Source of the DNA: Magnetovibrio sp.
GTDB lineage: Bacteria > Pseudomonadota > Alphaproteobacteria > Rhodospirillales > Casp-alpha2
Length of the DNA: 41,417 nucleotides
NCBI GenBank assembly: GCA_002721825.1
Contig: PBLS01000025.1
Coordinates: 1 to 41,417 of the forward strand
Reading direction: 5' to 3'
A program made the translations under genes and the position numbers. Every line of letters starts with the position of its first letter. The stretch's first letter is position 1. The notes beneath the pieces are model-generated. The model saw nothing but the letters and a program-made list of their open reading frames with translations, was not told the DNA's origin and did not search any database. Shown one piece after another: positions 8,830 through 17,457 of this stretch.

Positions 8830-10320
8830 CTAGTTTGTGGCTTCCGTGCCCGCTGATTTGCCGGCTGTTCGTCCAAAAACAGCTCCTGATGTAAGTCCCG
8901 TTCCACCGGGGTAGTTAAAATAAAAAATACCGCCAATTAATTCTCCTGCGGCATATAAGCCGGGTATTGGTGCGAGATCTAAATCAAGTACTTGTGCGGT
9001 ATTTGGCTCAATACGAAGTCCACCGAACGTAAATGTTATGCCGCATGTTACTTGATAGGCTTCGAATGGGCCTTCGTCGATTGTATTTGCCCAGTTTGAC
9101 TTGGGAACTTCCAGGTTTTTGGTACAACGGCCATCTAAAATTGTGGGATTGAAGACAATATCAGTTTGGACAGCTTGGTTGAATGCTTTAACTTCATCTA
9201 AAAAGGCCTGCTGATTAACGCCCTCAAGCTTTTCTGCCAATTCTTCCAGCGTATTACCAACCACCTTTGTCACTTCGCGAATACGATATTCATCACGAAG
9301 TAATTTTAAAACTTTTTGGTCAAATACTTGCCAAGCAAATTGATCTGGTTGATTGAGGATTATATGGCCATATTTAGCGTACGTGTAGTTACGGAAATCA
9401 GCTCCTTCGTCAACGAAGCGTTTGCCTTCAGCGTTAACCATTATGCCAAATGGATAGGAGTGTTTTTGAAAGTTGTCGCCAACAGCGAGGTCTCCAAATT
9501 CGGGTCCGTTTTGATCCCATGCTACGGCGTGACAGCCAGACCAATTGCCATAGGGTGCTGCACCTATATCGAGAGCCATATTTATTCCGTCGCCTGTATT
9601 GAAACGTGTACCGCGAACTTTTGCTAAGTCCCAGCCAGGGCCAAGATATCGCGTGCGCCATTCATGGTTTGCCTCAAAACCGCCTGCAGCGATGACTACC
9701 GATTTGGCAGCGATATCGAAAAGTTCAGGGCCGTGTTTTACTTTCACTCCGTTTACTCGATGTCCATCAAAAAGCAGTGAGACGACTCGCGTCCCATATT
9801 CAATGCGAATTCCATTATCCTTCGCCACTTTAGTTTCACTCTCGATAATGCCGGGGCCGCCGCCCCAATACTCTGTGCACAATCCTCCCCAAAAGCGAAA
9901 TTTGCCGTCAATTTCGAAAGCTTGGCGCCCGTAACTAGGAACGAAACGTATACCTCTTTGGCGCAGCCACCGTATGGTATCAAAGCTATTGCGAACTAGT
10001 TGTTCACAAAGGTCGGGGTCTGTGCGGTATCGTGTTATGCGAAACATATCGTCAAAGAATTGATCTTCCGAATATATACTAAAATCCGTATTGGCAATCT
10101 CATCATTGGATAAATCGGGCATAATTTCTCTTAGGTCGTCAATGCCGGTATAGGCGTACCTTACAGCTCCTGCCGTAAATCTACTATTGCCACCACATTC
10201 TTCTTTTGGTGCCCGCTCGAGCATACAAACCTCAGCGCCACATTCCTGAGCAGCTAGGGCAGCACAGAATGCAGCGTTTCCTGCTCCTACAACCACAACG
10301 TCCGCTTTGATCTTCGACAT
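8830..10320 (-). CDS. FAD-dependent tricarballylate dehydrogenase-like flavoprotein
   Basis: About 496 residues from the ATG at 10320; sequence upstream of it has no flavoprotein similarity. The N-terminal dinucleotide fold reads DVVVVGAGNAAFCAALAAQE, followed by GGNSRFTAGAVRYAY. The C-terminus has GLYAAGELIGGIFYFNYPGG and GLTSGAVFGRTAG. This arrangement belongs to the fumarate-reductase/succinate-dehydrogenase flavoprotein family, in the branch with TcuA, which oxidises tricarballylate to cis-aconitate. It lacks an N-terminal export signal and is presumably cytoplasmic. It is divergent from an MmgE/PrpD gene across 95 bases, which suggests coordinated control and a shared di- or tricarboxylate route. 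Substrate is inferred from similarity only. Confidence 0.85.
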   Translation of the reverse strand: MSKIKADVVVVGAGNAAFCAALAAQECGAEVCMLERAPKEECGGNSRFTAGAVRYAYTGIDDLREIMPDLSNDEIANTDFSIYSEDQFFDDMFRITRYRTDPDLCEQLVRNSFDTIRWLRQRGIRFVPSYGRQAFEIDGKFRFWGGLCTEYWGGGPGIIESETKVAKDNGIRIEYGTRVVSLLFDGHRVNGVKVKHGPELFDIAAKSVVIAAGGFEANHEWRTRYLGPGWDLAKVRGTRFNTGDGINMALDIGAAPYGNWSGCHAVAWDQNGPEFGDLAVGDNFQKHSYPFGIMVNAEGKRFVDEGADFRNYTYAKYGHIILNQPDQFAWQVFDQKVLKLLRDEYRIREVTKVVGNTLEELAEKLEGVNQQAFLDEVKAFNQAVQTDIVFNPTILDGRCTKNLEVPKSNWANTIDEGPFEAYQVTCGITFTFGGLRIEPNTAQVLDLDLAPIPGLYAAGELIGGIFYFNYPGGTGLTSGAVFGRTAGKSAGTEATN

Positions 10321-10359
10321 TTCTAATCCTTGAAATTCGTACAATAAATTTAATACAAA

Positions 10360-10383
10360 TTGTCGTGACAACTTGGACATGTC
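10360..10383. promoter_or_regulatory. Candidate operator in a divergent promoter region
   Basis: Between the divergent flavoprotein and MmgE/PrpD genes there are two closely spaced dyads. TTGTC-GT-GACAA (10360-10371) has five-base arms, and GACATGTC (10376-10383) is a perfect eight-base palindrome. The spacing and location fit an operator, but such short palindromes arise by chance and no regulator gene is adjacent. Confidence 0.25.
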
Positions 10384-10415
10384 AAATTTATAGATGAAAA
10401 AAGTGAGGAAATTCG

Positions 10416-11753
10416 ATGATTGCCGGTGGCCTAGCAGATTATGCAGTTGGACTGATCGACCAAAAACTTGAATCACATGTACTGCATGTAGCAAAACGAT
10501 GTGTATTAGATACTCTCGCTGCAGCTATTTGTGGTGCAGGAGTGGAGCCTGTTATTAATATGATTGAGGCGTTAGAGGAAGAACTGGATCATGGAAAATC
10601 GCGTTTAGTGCCTTCTGGACGCTTAGCTCCAGTACGGACAGCGGCACTAATTAATGGCACGGCCGCACATGCAATGGAAGTTGATGATATATTTCGTGAT
10701 GGTATCTATCATCCGGGCCCACCAGTGATTTCGGCTGCCCTATCACTTTGCCAGGGGCGTAGTTTAAATGGTGAGCGATTTCTACGTGCAGTTATAGCCG
10801 GTTATGAAATTTCCAACCGGGTGAGTAGCGTTATGCAGCCGGCACATTATAAATTTTGGCATACGACTGGGACTATAGGAACTATAGGAGCTGCGGCAGC
10901 CGTTTCTGTGGCGCTTGGGCTCGATTCGGCACAAATTAAAAATGCTCTATCTAATTCCGTAACTATGGCTGCTGCATTGCAACAGGCCTTTACTACAGAT
11001 TCGATGAGTAAGCCTATTCATGCTGGCCATGCTGCTGAGGCGGGTGCGACTTCAGCGCTGCTTGCTTCAAAAGGCGTTACGGGTGCGCATGGCATGTTTG
11101 AGGGGCCACGTGGGTTTGGCGAAGCGATGAGTAAAGATGTTGACTGGCAATTAGCATTAGATAGCCTTTGTAAGGAGTTTACAATTTGCCGAATGACACA
11201 AAAAAACCATACGTGCTGTGGACACACATTTGCCGCTATTGATTCTGTCCTAGCGTTACGTGAGAAATACAATCTGGCACCAGATGACATTTCTACAATG
11301 AGTGTTGGTACCTATGCAAAAGGTATAGAAATTTGCGGTAACCCTGAGCCGGGAACACTTTATGAAGCCAAATTTAGCCTGGAATATACTATGGCGGCAG
11401 CATTGGTTATTGGACGGGTGAGATTTGCTGCTTTTACTGATGAAATGCTTGCTGACCCTGTAATGCGTGAAATCATGGCTAAGATCTCATGCCATATAGA
11501 TAAGGATGCTGAGCAAGCGTTCCCAAATCGCCGCTCTGCGATTGTAATGATTAGGATGAATTCAGGAGAGGAGTATGAGCACTATTCCCCGACACGTAAA
11601 GGCGATCCAGATGATCCACTCGATGATCGTGAATTAGAGGAGAAATTTTATGAACTTTGTGAGCCGGTAATCGGGCTACAATCGGCTAAAGCTCTCTGCC
11701 ATAGCGTATGGAACTTAGAATCATCGGATGACCTTTCCAGTTTGTTAGGTTAA
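10416..11753 (+). CDS. MmgE/PrpD family protein
   Basis: A 445-residue MmgE/PrpD-family protein preceded by GTGAGG. Recognisable elements are the N-terminal AKRCVLDTLAAAICGAG, NGTAAHAMEVDDIF, the segment KPIHAGHAAEAGATSALLA, and a conserved Cys/His-rich KNHTCCGHTFAAID. Family members include 2-methylcitrate dehydratase (PrpD), cis-aconitate decarboxylase and itaconate-related enzymes, so the reaction is probably a dehydration or decarboxylation of a di- or tricarboxylate. No prpB or prpC is nearby, so the methylcitrate cycle is not supported. Divergent pairing with the tricarballylate-dehydrogenase-like gene suggests a shared substrate pool around cis-aconitate. Confidence 0.88.
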   Translation: MIAGGLADYAVGLIDQKLESHVLHVAKRCVLDTLAAAICGAGVEPVINMIEALEEELDHGKSRLVPSGRLAPVRTAALINGTAAHAMEVDDIFRDGIYHPGPPVISAALSLCQGRSLNGERFLRAVIAGYEISNRVSSVMQPAHYKFWHTTGTIGTIGAAAAVSVALGLDSAQIKNALSNSVTMAAALQQAFTTDSMSKPIHAGHAAEAGATSALLASKGVTGAHGMFEGPRGFGEAMSKDVDWQLALDSLCKEFTICRMTQKNHTCCGHTFAAIDSVLALREKYNLAPDDISTMSVGTYAKGIEICGNPEPGTLYEAKFSLEYTMAAALVIGRVRFAAFTDEMLADPVMREIMAKISCHIDKDAEQAFPNRRSAIVMIRMNSGEEYEHYSPTRKGDPDDPLDDRELEEKFYELCEPVIGLQSAKALCHSVWNLESSDDLSSLLG

Positions 11754-11861
11754 GCGGATATTTTTGGGCAGAGCTGACACGAAAGCATAATCATTTTGGC
11801 CAATTCTCTTGCCTGCTAAATAGGCTAAATTATATGAAAATGTTAATGTCTCGTAATCTAA

Positions 11862-12332
11862 TTATTGTTTTTTGCTTTTTTCTAAATTGATTCCGCGTGC
11901 AGATTGCATGGGGTCGGTTTCTAGTTGTGATCGAATATCGGGAGGGATAACAATCGTTTCACGGGTTTTTGGACGGAAGTAGATATTGACGCATTTCGCT
12001 GTTGCCTTGCACTCATTATTAATGAATAGCCCATAACCGGTAGTCATTGATTTGTTACCAAGACCCAGGATACGAGAGCCGACCTCTATGGTGCCGGGAT
12101 AATGACCCTCTTTAAGATAATCCACAGAAATATGGGCAAGAATGAGATCGATACCCTCATGGTTTACCGGGTGAAGTAAGCCCCCCAAAAATGCCACTCT
12201 ACCGGCTTCAACATACGCAAGGTATGAACAATTATTGATATGACCTAATTCGTCTTGGTCGGAAAAACGAATAGTAACGGGGGTCCAAAAGTTAAATGAA
12301 TTGGTGTCGGAAAGGTCTATCGGTTTGGTCAT
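11862..12332 (-). CDS. Acyl-CoA thioesterase, 4-hydroxybenzoyl-CoA thioesterase (hotdog) family
   Basis: A 156-residue single-hotdog protein. The diagnostic N-terminal pattern is IRFSDQDELGHINNCSYLAYVE, in which the Asp preceding GH(I/V)NN is the catalytic acid position of YbgC/FcbC-type thioesterases. It would hydrolyse an acyl-CoA to free acid and CoA in the cytoplasm. It is a lone gene on its strand, convergent with the MmgE/PrpD gene. The 108 bases between them hold no convincing terminator hairpin. Confidence 0.85.
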   Translation of the reverse strand: MTKPIDLSDTNSFNFWTPVTIRFSDQDELGHINNCSYLAYVEAGRVAFLGGLLHPVNHEGIDLILAHISVDYLKEGHYPGTIEVGSRILGLGNKSMTTGYGLFINNECKATAKCVNIYFRPKTRETIVIPPDIRSQLETDPMQSARGINLEKSKKQ

Positions 12333-12561
12333 GATTGCAATTACTCTTTACTTCTCTTGAAGTGAGGTTCGTTTTCTATTGGCTGTATTATGATAGTGAA
12401 TGATACTTTCGTAACTGGGATTCTACAATTCTAGTCTTCGCTTATTATTTTATTTGCTTAGATGGGCAGAGGTAACCGTGATGCAAATTTGGAAGGGAAA
12501 ATAGAGCTATAATATAGTTCATGCACTATTTGCTAATGTAATTGAGGCCATTACATGTAAA

Positions 12562-13920
12562 ATGGTAAATCAACCTGAGCTTATCGCTTTGGATAGAGAG
12601 GTGGAACAGATGGGTTTATCGGCTAGTGATGCGGTACGAAAGATGTCGGAGGGACAGTTAACATCGGAAGAACTTGTCTTGGATTATCTAAAAAGGATTG
12701 AAGCGCATGAACCCGAAGTTGCAGCTTGGGCGTATATCGATCCCCGTATTGCATTAGAACAAGCAAAGACGCTGGATGAAAAGCGCTTGAAGGGTAACAT
12801 TTTGGGGCCATTACATGGAATCCCTATCGGACTGAAGGATATCATTGATACGGCGGATATGCCGACCGAGAATGGTTCAGACCTTTTCGCCGGCCGAATA
12901 CCCGAGCGCGATGCGACTGTCACACGGCTTTTGCGTGAAGCGGGTGCCGTAATATTGGGTAAGACAGTAACCACTGAATTTGCCCTATCGGGCGCCCGTG
13001 CGACACGTAATCCGTATGATCTAAAACGGACCCCTGGAGGTTCGTCCAGTGGCTCTGCGGCTGCAGTGTCAGACCATATGGTTCCTCTGGCACTAGGATC
13101 ACAAACAGGAGGCTCCATGTTGCGACCAGCCTCTTTTTGTGGCGTACATGGTTTCAAGCCTAGTTATGGTTCTGTTTCGCGCACAGGTGTCTTCATCCTC
13201 TCACGCCGACTGGATCATCTTGGCGTTTATGCTCAAAATTTAAATGATCTAGCTTTGGTGGGCGATGTATTGATGGTTCGTGATTATGATGACGTGGAAA
13301 TGTGCCAATATGCTGACCAATCCCTGGTGGGGGCATTAGCACAACAATTTTCCGGTACTCCACGTCTAGCAATTTTCAAAGGTCGGCCGTGGGACTTTGT
13401 GGAAAAGGGCGTTTCATCTATTTTTCAAGACACCATTGTTCAATTAGAGAGTGCCATTCAAGATGCCCACATCCCCCCGATTGTTGAAGAAGCACTCTCA
13501 GTGCACGAAGTTATAATGGATGCTTCAGCAGCAGCCAACCCGGGCCGCTATTTGGCACATGCCGAAAAATTGCTGCCAGAGACAGTTAAGCGGATTTCAG
13601 TAGGTGATGAAATACTAGCATCAGATTATATTGTTGCGATTGATAAGGCAGAACGAATTCGCTATGCCTTAGATCAAGTACTAGAAAAAGTTGATGCTTT
13701 AGTTACGCTATCAGCGCCAGGAGAAGCACCACTTGGGCTTAAATCAACCGGTAATCCAGTATTCCAAAAAATATGGACGTTAACGGGGATGCCGGCTATC
13801 TCTCTTCCGATGATGAAGGGTCCAAATGGTATGCCAATTGGCTTGCAACTTATTGGTCGTAGGGGACACGATGCGGAATTATTTCGCACGGCCCAATGGG
13901 TAGAGGGTAAATGTTCATGA
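12562..13920 (+). CDS. Amidase signature family hydrolase
   Basis: A 452-residue amidase-signature enzyme with the complete Ser-cisSer-Lys triad: Lys92 in GIPIGLKDIID, Ser161 in TPGGSSSGSAAAVS and Ser185 in SQTGGSMLRPA. The 69- and 24-residue spacings equal those of malonamidase E2. It hydrolyses an amide to acid and ammonia; the specific amide is unknown and it could be the ureide-type substrate of its partner. An alternative start at the ATG at 12610 has a better upstream AGAGG and begins where family similarity begins, so the N-terminal 16 residues may not be translated. It overlaps the next gene by an ATGA. Confidence 0.9.
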   Translation: MVNQPELIALDREVEQMGLSASDAVRKMSEGQLTSEELVLDYLKRIEAHEPEVAAWAYIDPRIALEQAKTLDEKRLKGNILGPLHGIPIGLKDIIDTADMPTENGSDLFAGRIPERDATVTRLLREAGAVILGKTVTTEFALSGARATRNPYDLKRTPGGSSSGSAAAVSDHMVPLALGSQTGGSMLRPASFCGVHGFKPSYGSVSRTGVFILSRRLDHLGVYAQNLNDLALVGDVLMVRDYDDVEMCQYADQSLVGALAQQFSGTPRLAIFKGRPWDFVEKGVSSIFQDTIVQLESAIQDAHIPPIVEEALSVHEVIMDASAAANPGRYLAHAEKLLPETVKRISVGDEILASDYIVAIDKAERIRYALDQVLEKVDALVTLSAPGEAPLGLKSTGNPVFQKIWTLTGMPAISLPMMKGPNGMPIGLQLIGRRGHDAELFRTAQWVEGKCS

Positions 13921-15137
13921 TAAATGGTGATAGGCAATGGCAAAGCCATATGGAAATGGCACGAATTGGTTCTACACCAGCTGGAGGCGTGTGTCGACTT
14001 GCACTCAGCGATGAGGATAAAGAGTCACGGGATCTGTTTGTTCAGTGGGCGGAGCAAGCTGGCTGTGCTGTTCGAGTCGATCGTGCAGGTAATATTTTTG
14101 CGAGGCGGCCTGGCATGGATGGAAATTTACCACCCGTTATGACTGGAAGTCATCTGGATACACAGCCTTTGGGAGGTCGATTTGACGGCGCATACGGTGT
14201 TTTGGCTGGACTTGAGGTGATACGCTCACTAAATGATGACGGTCTTGAGACCCGGGCACCTATTGATGTTGTAGTGTGGACTGATGAGGAAGGGTGTAGG
14301 TTTACCTCAAAGACGATGGGTTCCATGGTTTTTACGGGCATGGTTTCGGAATCAATTGTGTACGATGTATCAGACCCCGATGGAAAAACCTTCGGCGATG
14401 AACTTAAACGCATTGGTTATGCAGGTTCTGAACCCTGTGGCGGTTATCCGATTAAGGCGTATTTTGAAGCACACATTGAGCAAGGGCCACTCCTGGAACA
14501 AGCAGGTATACCTGTCGGTGCGGTAATCGGGGCACAAGGTCAACGCTGTTTTATTATTACGGTTACGGGTGAAGAAGGACATGCCGGAACGTTACCAATG
14601 GATCAGCGGAAAGATTCTTTCTTAGGCGTGGCACGTATGACAGTTGCTATAAACCGGGCCGCATTTAAGTTTCAACCTGTTCCAGTAGCAACAATCGCTC
14701 ACGTGCAGGTGCGGCCGAATTCACGTAACACCATTGCTGGGGAGACCAAATTTACCATTGATAGTCGTCATCCTGATGCTGAAATTTTATCTGCACTGGA
14801 AGAGGAGATGTTAGGTGCTTGCAAAAGTATTGCAGAAGAAATGGGACTTGCTATTGATGTTGAAAGAACGTCCGTGGCGCCACCTGTAAGTTTTGATCCA
14901 ATTTTGATAGATTCAGTACGAAATTCTGCGGAAAAACTCGGAATTCCCCATATGGACATGTTCTCAGCAGCAGGACATGACGCTTGCAAGTTAGCTGCGG
15001 TAGCACCAACAGCGATGATTTTTGTGCCGTGCGAGAATGGTATAAGTCATAACGAATTGGAGAATGCTACCCCAGAAGACTTAGCTGCTGGCACCGAGGT
15101 CCTCTATGCTGTAGTTTTAGAAGCTGCCAACTCTTAG
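13917..15137 (+). CDS. Zn-dependent M20-family amidohydrolase (N-carbamoyl-L-amino acid hydrolase / allantoate amidohydrolase type)
   Basis: About 406 residues from the ATG at 13917, which overlaps the amidase stop as ATGA and sits nine bases after AGAGGG. An ATG at 13911 is possible. Metal-site motifs are in order: TGSHLDTQPLGGRFDGAYG (His and bridging Asp), WTDEEGCRF (Glu-Glu), EAHIEQGPLLE (His), and a C-terminal His in NGISHNELE. RPNSRNTIAG and DSRHPDA match the HyuC/AllC branch. This branch removes a carbamoyl or ureido group from N-carbamoyl amino acids, ureidopropionate or allantoate. With the preceding amidase it likely forms a two-step nitrogen-releasing unit. Confidence 0.9.
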   Translation: MINGDRQWQSHMEMARIGSTPAGGVCRLALSDEDKESRDLFVQWAEQAGCAVRVDRAGNIFARRPGMDGNLPPVMTGSHLDTQPLGGRFDGAYGVLAGLEVIRSLNDDGLETRAPIDVVVWTDEEGCRFTSKTMGSMVFTGMVSESIVYDVSDPDGKTFGDELKRIGYAGSEPCGGYPIKAYFEAHIEQGPLLEQAGIPVGAVIGAQGQRCFIITVTGEEGHAGTLPMDQRKDSFLGVARMTVAINRAAFKFQPVPVATIAHVQVRPNSRNTIAGETKFTIDSRHPDAEILSALEEEMLGACKSIAEEMGLAIDVERTSVAPPVSFDPILIDSVRNSAEKLGIPHMDMFSAAGHDACKLAAVAPTAMIFVPCENGISHNELENATPEDLAAGTEVLYAVVLEAANS

Positions 15138-15184
15138 AAAAAGGGCTGTAAGTTGGATTACAAACACGAAAGCGAGAAAATTAA

Positions 15185-15631
15185 TTAATTCCAGCTACTG
15201 TTTTGCGCATTTCCGTAGGTAAAAAGAGCAATTGCAATAATTGCTATTATCAACGCAGTAGCGTGATAGAAATTAAAATCTTCCTTAAATATAAGAACGC
15301 CAACGCAAAGGGTCGTTGTTATGATTGAGATAACCGCGTAGAGGGTATACTGGGTAGCGCCGAAATTATTAAATAATAAGAAAAAACCAACAAAAGTTAG
15401 AAAAAACCCAAAACCACTTATTGCCATCATCTGCCAATTAGCTGAAAAGTATGCACTTTCATTGCCATTTCGAAATGCTAACGTGCTTATACCAAATAAA
15501 ATCCCACAAACAACAATCGCTATAAAAATGAAAAAAAATGGATTACTTGTAGAAGCTGTTGCGCGTTGACCATAAACCATAATTGCGTTTCCAATTGCGG
15601 CTAAGCTTGCAAATAAAAGTGGTTTTAGCAT
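15185..15631 (-). CDS. Half-size DMT-superfamily (EamA-like) membrane transporter
   Basis: A 148-residue integral membrane protein with about five hydrophobic helices. The C-terminal part, YAVISIITTTLCVGVLIFKED followed by a last helix, is the usual end of an EamA repeat. A single repeat of this length is half of a standard ten-helix DMT carrier, so it probably dimerises as the SMR-like members do. The substrate is unknown. It is transcribed towards the amidase/carbamoylase unit and divergent from the tartrate-dehydratase-like gene. Confidence 0.7.
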   Translation of the reverse strand: MLKPLLFASLAAIGNAIMVYGQRATASTSNPFFFIFIAIVVCGILFGISTLAFRNGNESAYFSANWQMMAISGFGFFLTFVGFFLLFNNFGATQYTLYAVISIITTTLCVGVLIFKEDFNFYHATALIIAIIAIALFTYGNAQNSSWN

Positions 15632-15759
15632 CGGTCACTCCAGATCATTAGGTTAATGTCGAAGCCTAGGTGCGAAACGATTATCTCGCAACAAAAGCTT
15701 GAAATGTGGAGTGATTTTTTACCATGCTGTCGTAGTAAAAATCTAATAGAGAGTAATGT

Positions 15760-16929
15760 ATGCGTATTAAAGGAATTCGAGAGACAAGTGCGAGCCTCGC
15801 ATCACCGATGCGAAATGCAGTTATCGACTTCTCGAAAATGACTCTTAGTGTTGTTGCGGTGATAATGGATGCGAAGCTAGAGGGAGACCGGATTATAGGT
15901 TTCGGTTTTAACTCAAATGGCCGCTACTCACAGGGGGGTGTGCTTCGTGAGCGCCTGATCCCAAGACTTTTAGGTGCTGACCCTGATAGTCTTCTTGATG
16001 ACCAAGGGATATTGGACCCTGTTCGAGTAAACGCTTGTATGTTGCAGAACGAAAAGCCGGGCGGTCATGGAGAGAGGGCCTTTGCGGTTGGGGCTTTGGA
16101 TGCGGCTATCTGGGATGCCATTGGTAAAGCGGAAGGTAAGCCGCTTTATAAAATATTTGCAGAACGGTTCAATGATGACATTTATGATAATCGAGTTTCA
16201 GTTTATCCAGGAGGTGGGTACTATGATGAGGAGAAAGGGATTGAGGGCCTGAAGTCCGAACTAAAGGGTTATTTGGATACCGGTTACGTCTTAATGAAGA
16301 TAAAAGTGGGTGGGGCGGCATTGGAAGAGGATAAGCGTCGAATCGATGCCGCACTATCTATCGTCGGCGAAGGCCGTAACCTGGCGGTTGATGCCAATGC
16401 AGCACTGGGTATTGACGAAGCGTTAAGATACGCAAATGCTATGTCTGAGTACGAGCTTGCTTGGTTTGAAGAGCCGATTGATCCACTTGACTTTAAAGGT
16501 TATGCGGAGCTTGCAGCCGCGGTTCCAATCCCGCTTGCGACGGCCGAGAACTTGTTCTCAGAGGCTGACGCCGAGAACTTACTGAGTTATGGGGGTCTAC
16601 GGCGTGACTGCGATTGGCTTCAGTTTGACCCCTCTCTTTGTTATGGACCTACTACATTTTTAAATATTGTTAGGAAGGGAGAAAGGATGGGCTGGTCGTC
16701 GCGCCGACATATTCCGCACGGAGGCCACCAACTTGGTCTTCATCTGGCAGCTGGCCTTCAACTAGGTGGTACAGAAACATATCCATTGGTATTTCAGCCC
16801 TTCGGTGGATTTGGTGATGAGGATGAAATAAAAGAAGGATATATAAATTTACCAGATTCCCCCGGATTAGGTGTTGAAATGAAAAGTGAACTCTATAATA
16901 AGATATTAAAGCCATTGATTGATGGATAG
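15760..16929 (+). CDS. tarD: D(-)-tartrate dehydratase-like enolase-superfamily enzyme
   Basis: At 389 residues it matches the length of Bradyrhizobium D-tartrate dehydratase (TarD) as I recall it. The N-terminus RNAVIDFSKMT, FGFNSNGRYSQGG and NEKPGGHGER are shared signatures. Catalytic positions keep a constant two-residue offset from TarD: Lys182 in KIKVGG, metal ligands Asp211 (DAN), Glu237 (FEEP) and Glu263 (TAEN), and His320 in RHIPHGGHQL. TarD dehydrates D-tartrate to oxaloacetate through an enediolate. It starts a compact three-gene unit: the decarboxylase alpha-subunit gene follows after 21 bases, so the 2-oxoacid product may be decarboxylated next. Substrate by similarity; a related 2,3-dihydroxy acid is possible. 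Confidence 0.85.
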   Translation: MRIKGIRETSASLASPMRNAVIDFSKMTLSVVAVIMDAKLEGDRIIGFGFNSNGRYSQGGVLRERLIPRLLGADPDSLLDDQGILDPVRVNACMLQNEKPGGHGERAFAVGALDAAIWDAIGKAEGKPLYKIFAERFNDDIYDNRVSVYPGGGYYDEEKGIEGLKSELKGYLDTGYVLMKIKVGGAALEEDKRRIDAALSIVGEGRNLAVDANAALGIDEALRYANAMSEYELAWFEEPIDPLDFKGYAELAAAVPIPLATAENLFSEADAENLLSYGGLRRDCDWLQFDPSLCYGPTTFLNIVRKGERMGWSSRRHIPHGGHQLGLHLAAGLQLGGTETYPLVFQPFGGFGDEDEIKEGYINLPDSPGLGVEMKSELYNKILKPLIDG

Positions 16930-16950
16930 AATTTTGCAGGAGTGTAATAA

Positions 16951-17457
16951 ATGCCTATAAATTTGGATAGGCGTATTCTTGACGAATTAATCGCAAATGA
17001 CATTGAATTTGTCACAACAGTACCATGTAAACAGCTTGCCGGTGTAATATTAGAAATTGAGAATGAGGATCGTATCCTTCATGTGCCTTCAAACAGAGAA
17101 GACGAAGGTATGGGGCTTTGCGTTGGTGCATACATGGGCGGTAAAAAATCTTGTATTATTATGCAAAATACTGCCATTGGCGTAACCATTAACGCCCTAT
17201 CAACCTTGATACAATTTTATCAATTTCCGCTACCAATGTTAATCAGCTTTCGTGGAGAAGTTGGAGAGGCCATAGCTTGTCAGGTTGAAATGGCGATCCA
17301 TACCAAGCCTTTGCTGGCTGAAATGAATATTCCTACGTATCACTTTCATAACCCAAGCGACGTTGAAGAGTTTGGAGATATTCTAAAGTATACCCAGATG
17401 AGTAAAAAACCAGTAGCCATCCTTACAGATTCTAATTTTTGGAGGGGTGGCGGATGA
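16951..17457 (+). CDS. ThDP-dependent 2-oxoacid decarboxylase, alpha subunit (sulfopyruvate decarboxylase ComD-like)
   Basis: A 168-residue protein equivalent to the pyrimidine-binding half of a ThDP enzyme. The motifs VTTVPCKQL, HVPSNREDEGMGLCVGAYMGG (containing the ThDP-activating Glu), IIMQNTAIG and ISFRGEVGE match ComD, the alpha subunit of archaeal sulfopyruvate decarboxylase, and the N-terminal half of phosphonopyruvate decarboxylases. AGGAG precedes its ATG. It overlaps the beta subunit gene by four bases (ATGA), as expected for subunits of one enzyme. The 2-oxoacid is uncertain: sulfopyruvate, phosphonopyruvate, or the product of the dehydratase just upstream. Confidence 0.85.
   Translation: MPINLDRRILDELIANDIEFVTTVPCKQLAGVILEIENEDRILHVPSNREDEGMGLCVGAYMGGKKSCIIMQNTAIGVTINALSTLIQFYQFPLPMLISFRGEVGEAIACQVEMAIHTKPLLAEMNIPTYHFHNPSDVEEFGDILKYTQMSKKPVAILTDSNFWRGGG

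Noticed and set aside
12684-13157. 157-codon minus-strand frame inside the amidase gene
   Set aside because: It is the antisense of the conserved amidase core and shows no recognisable protein features.
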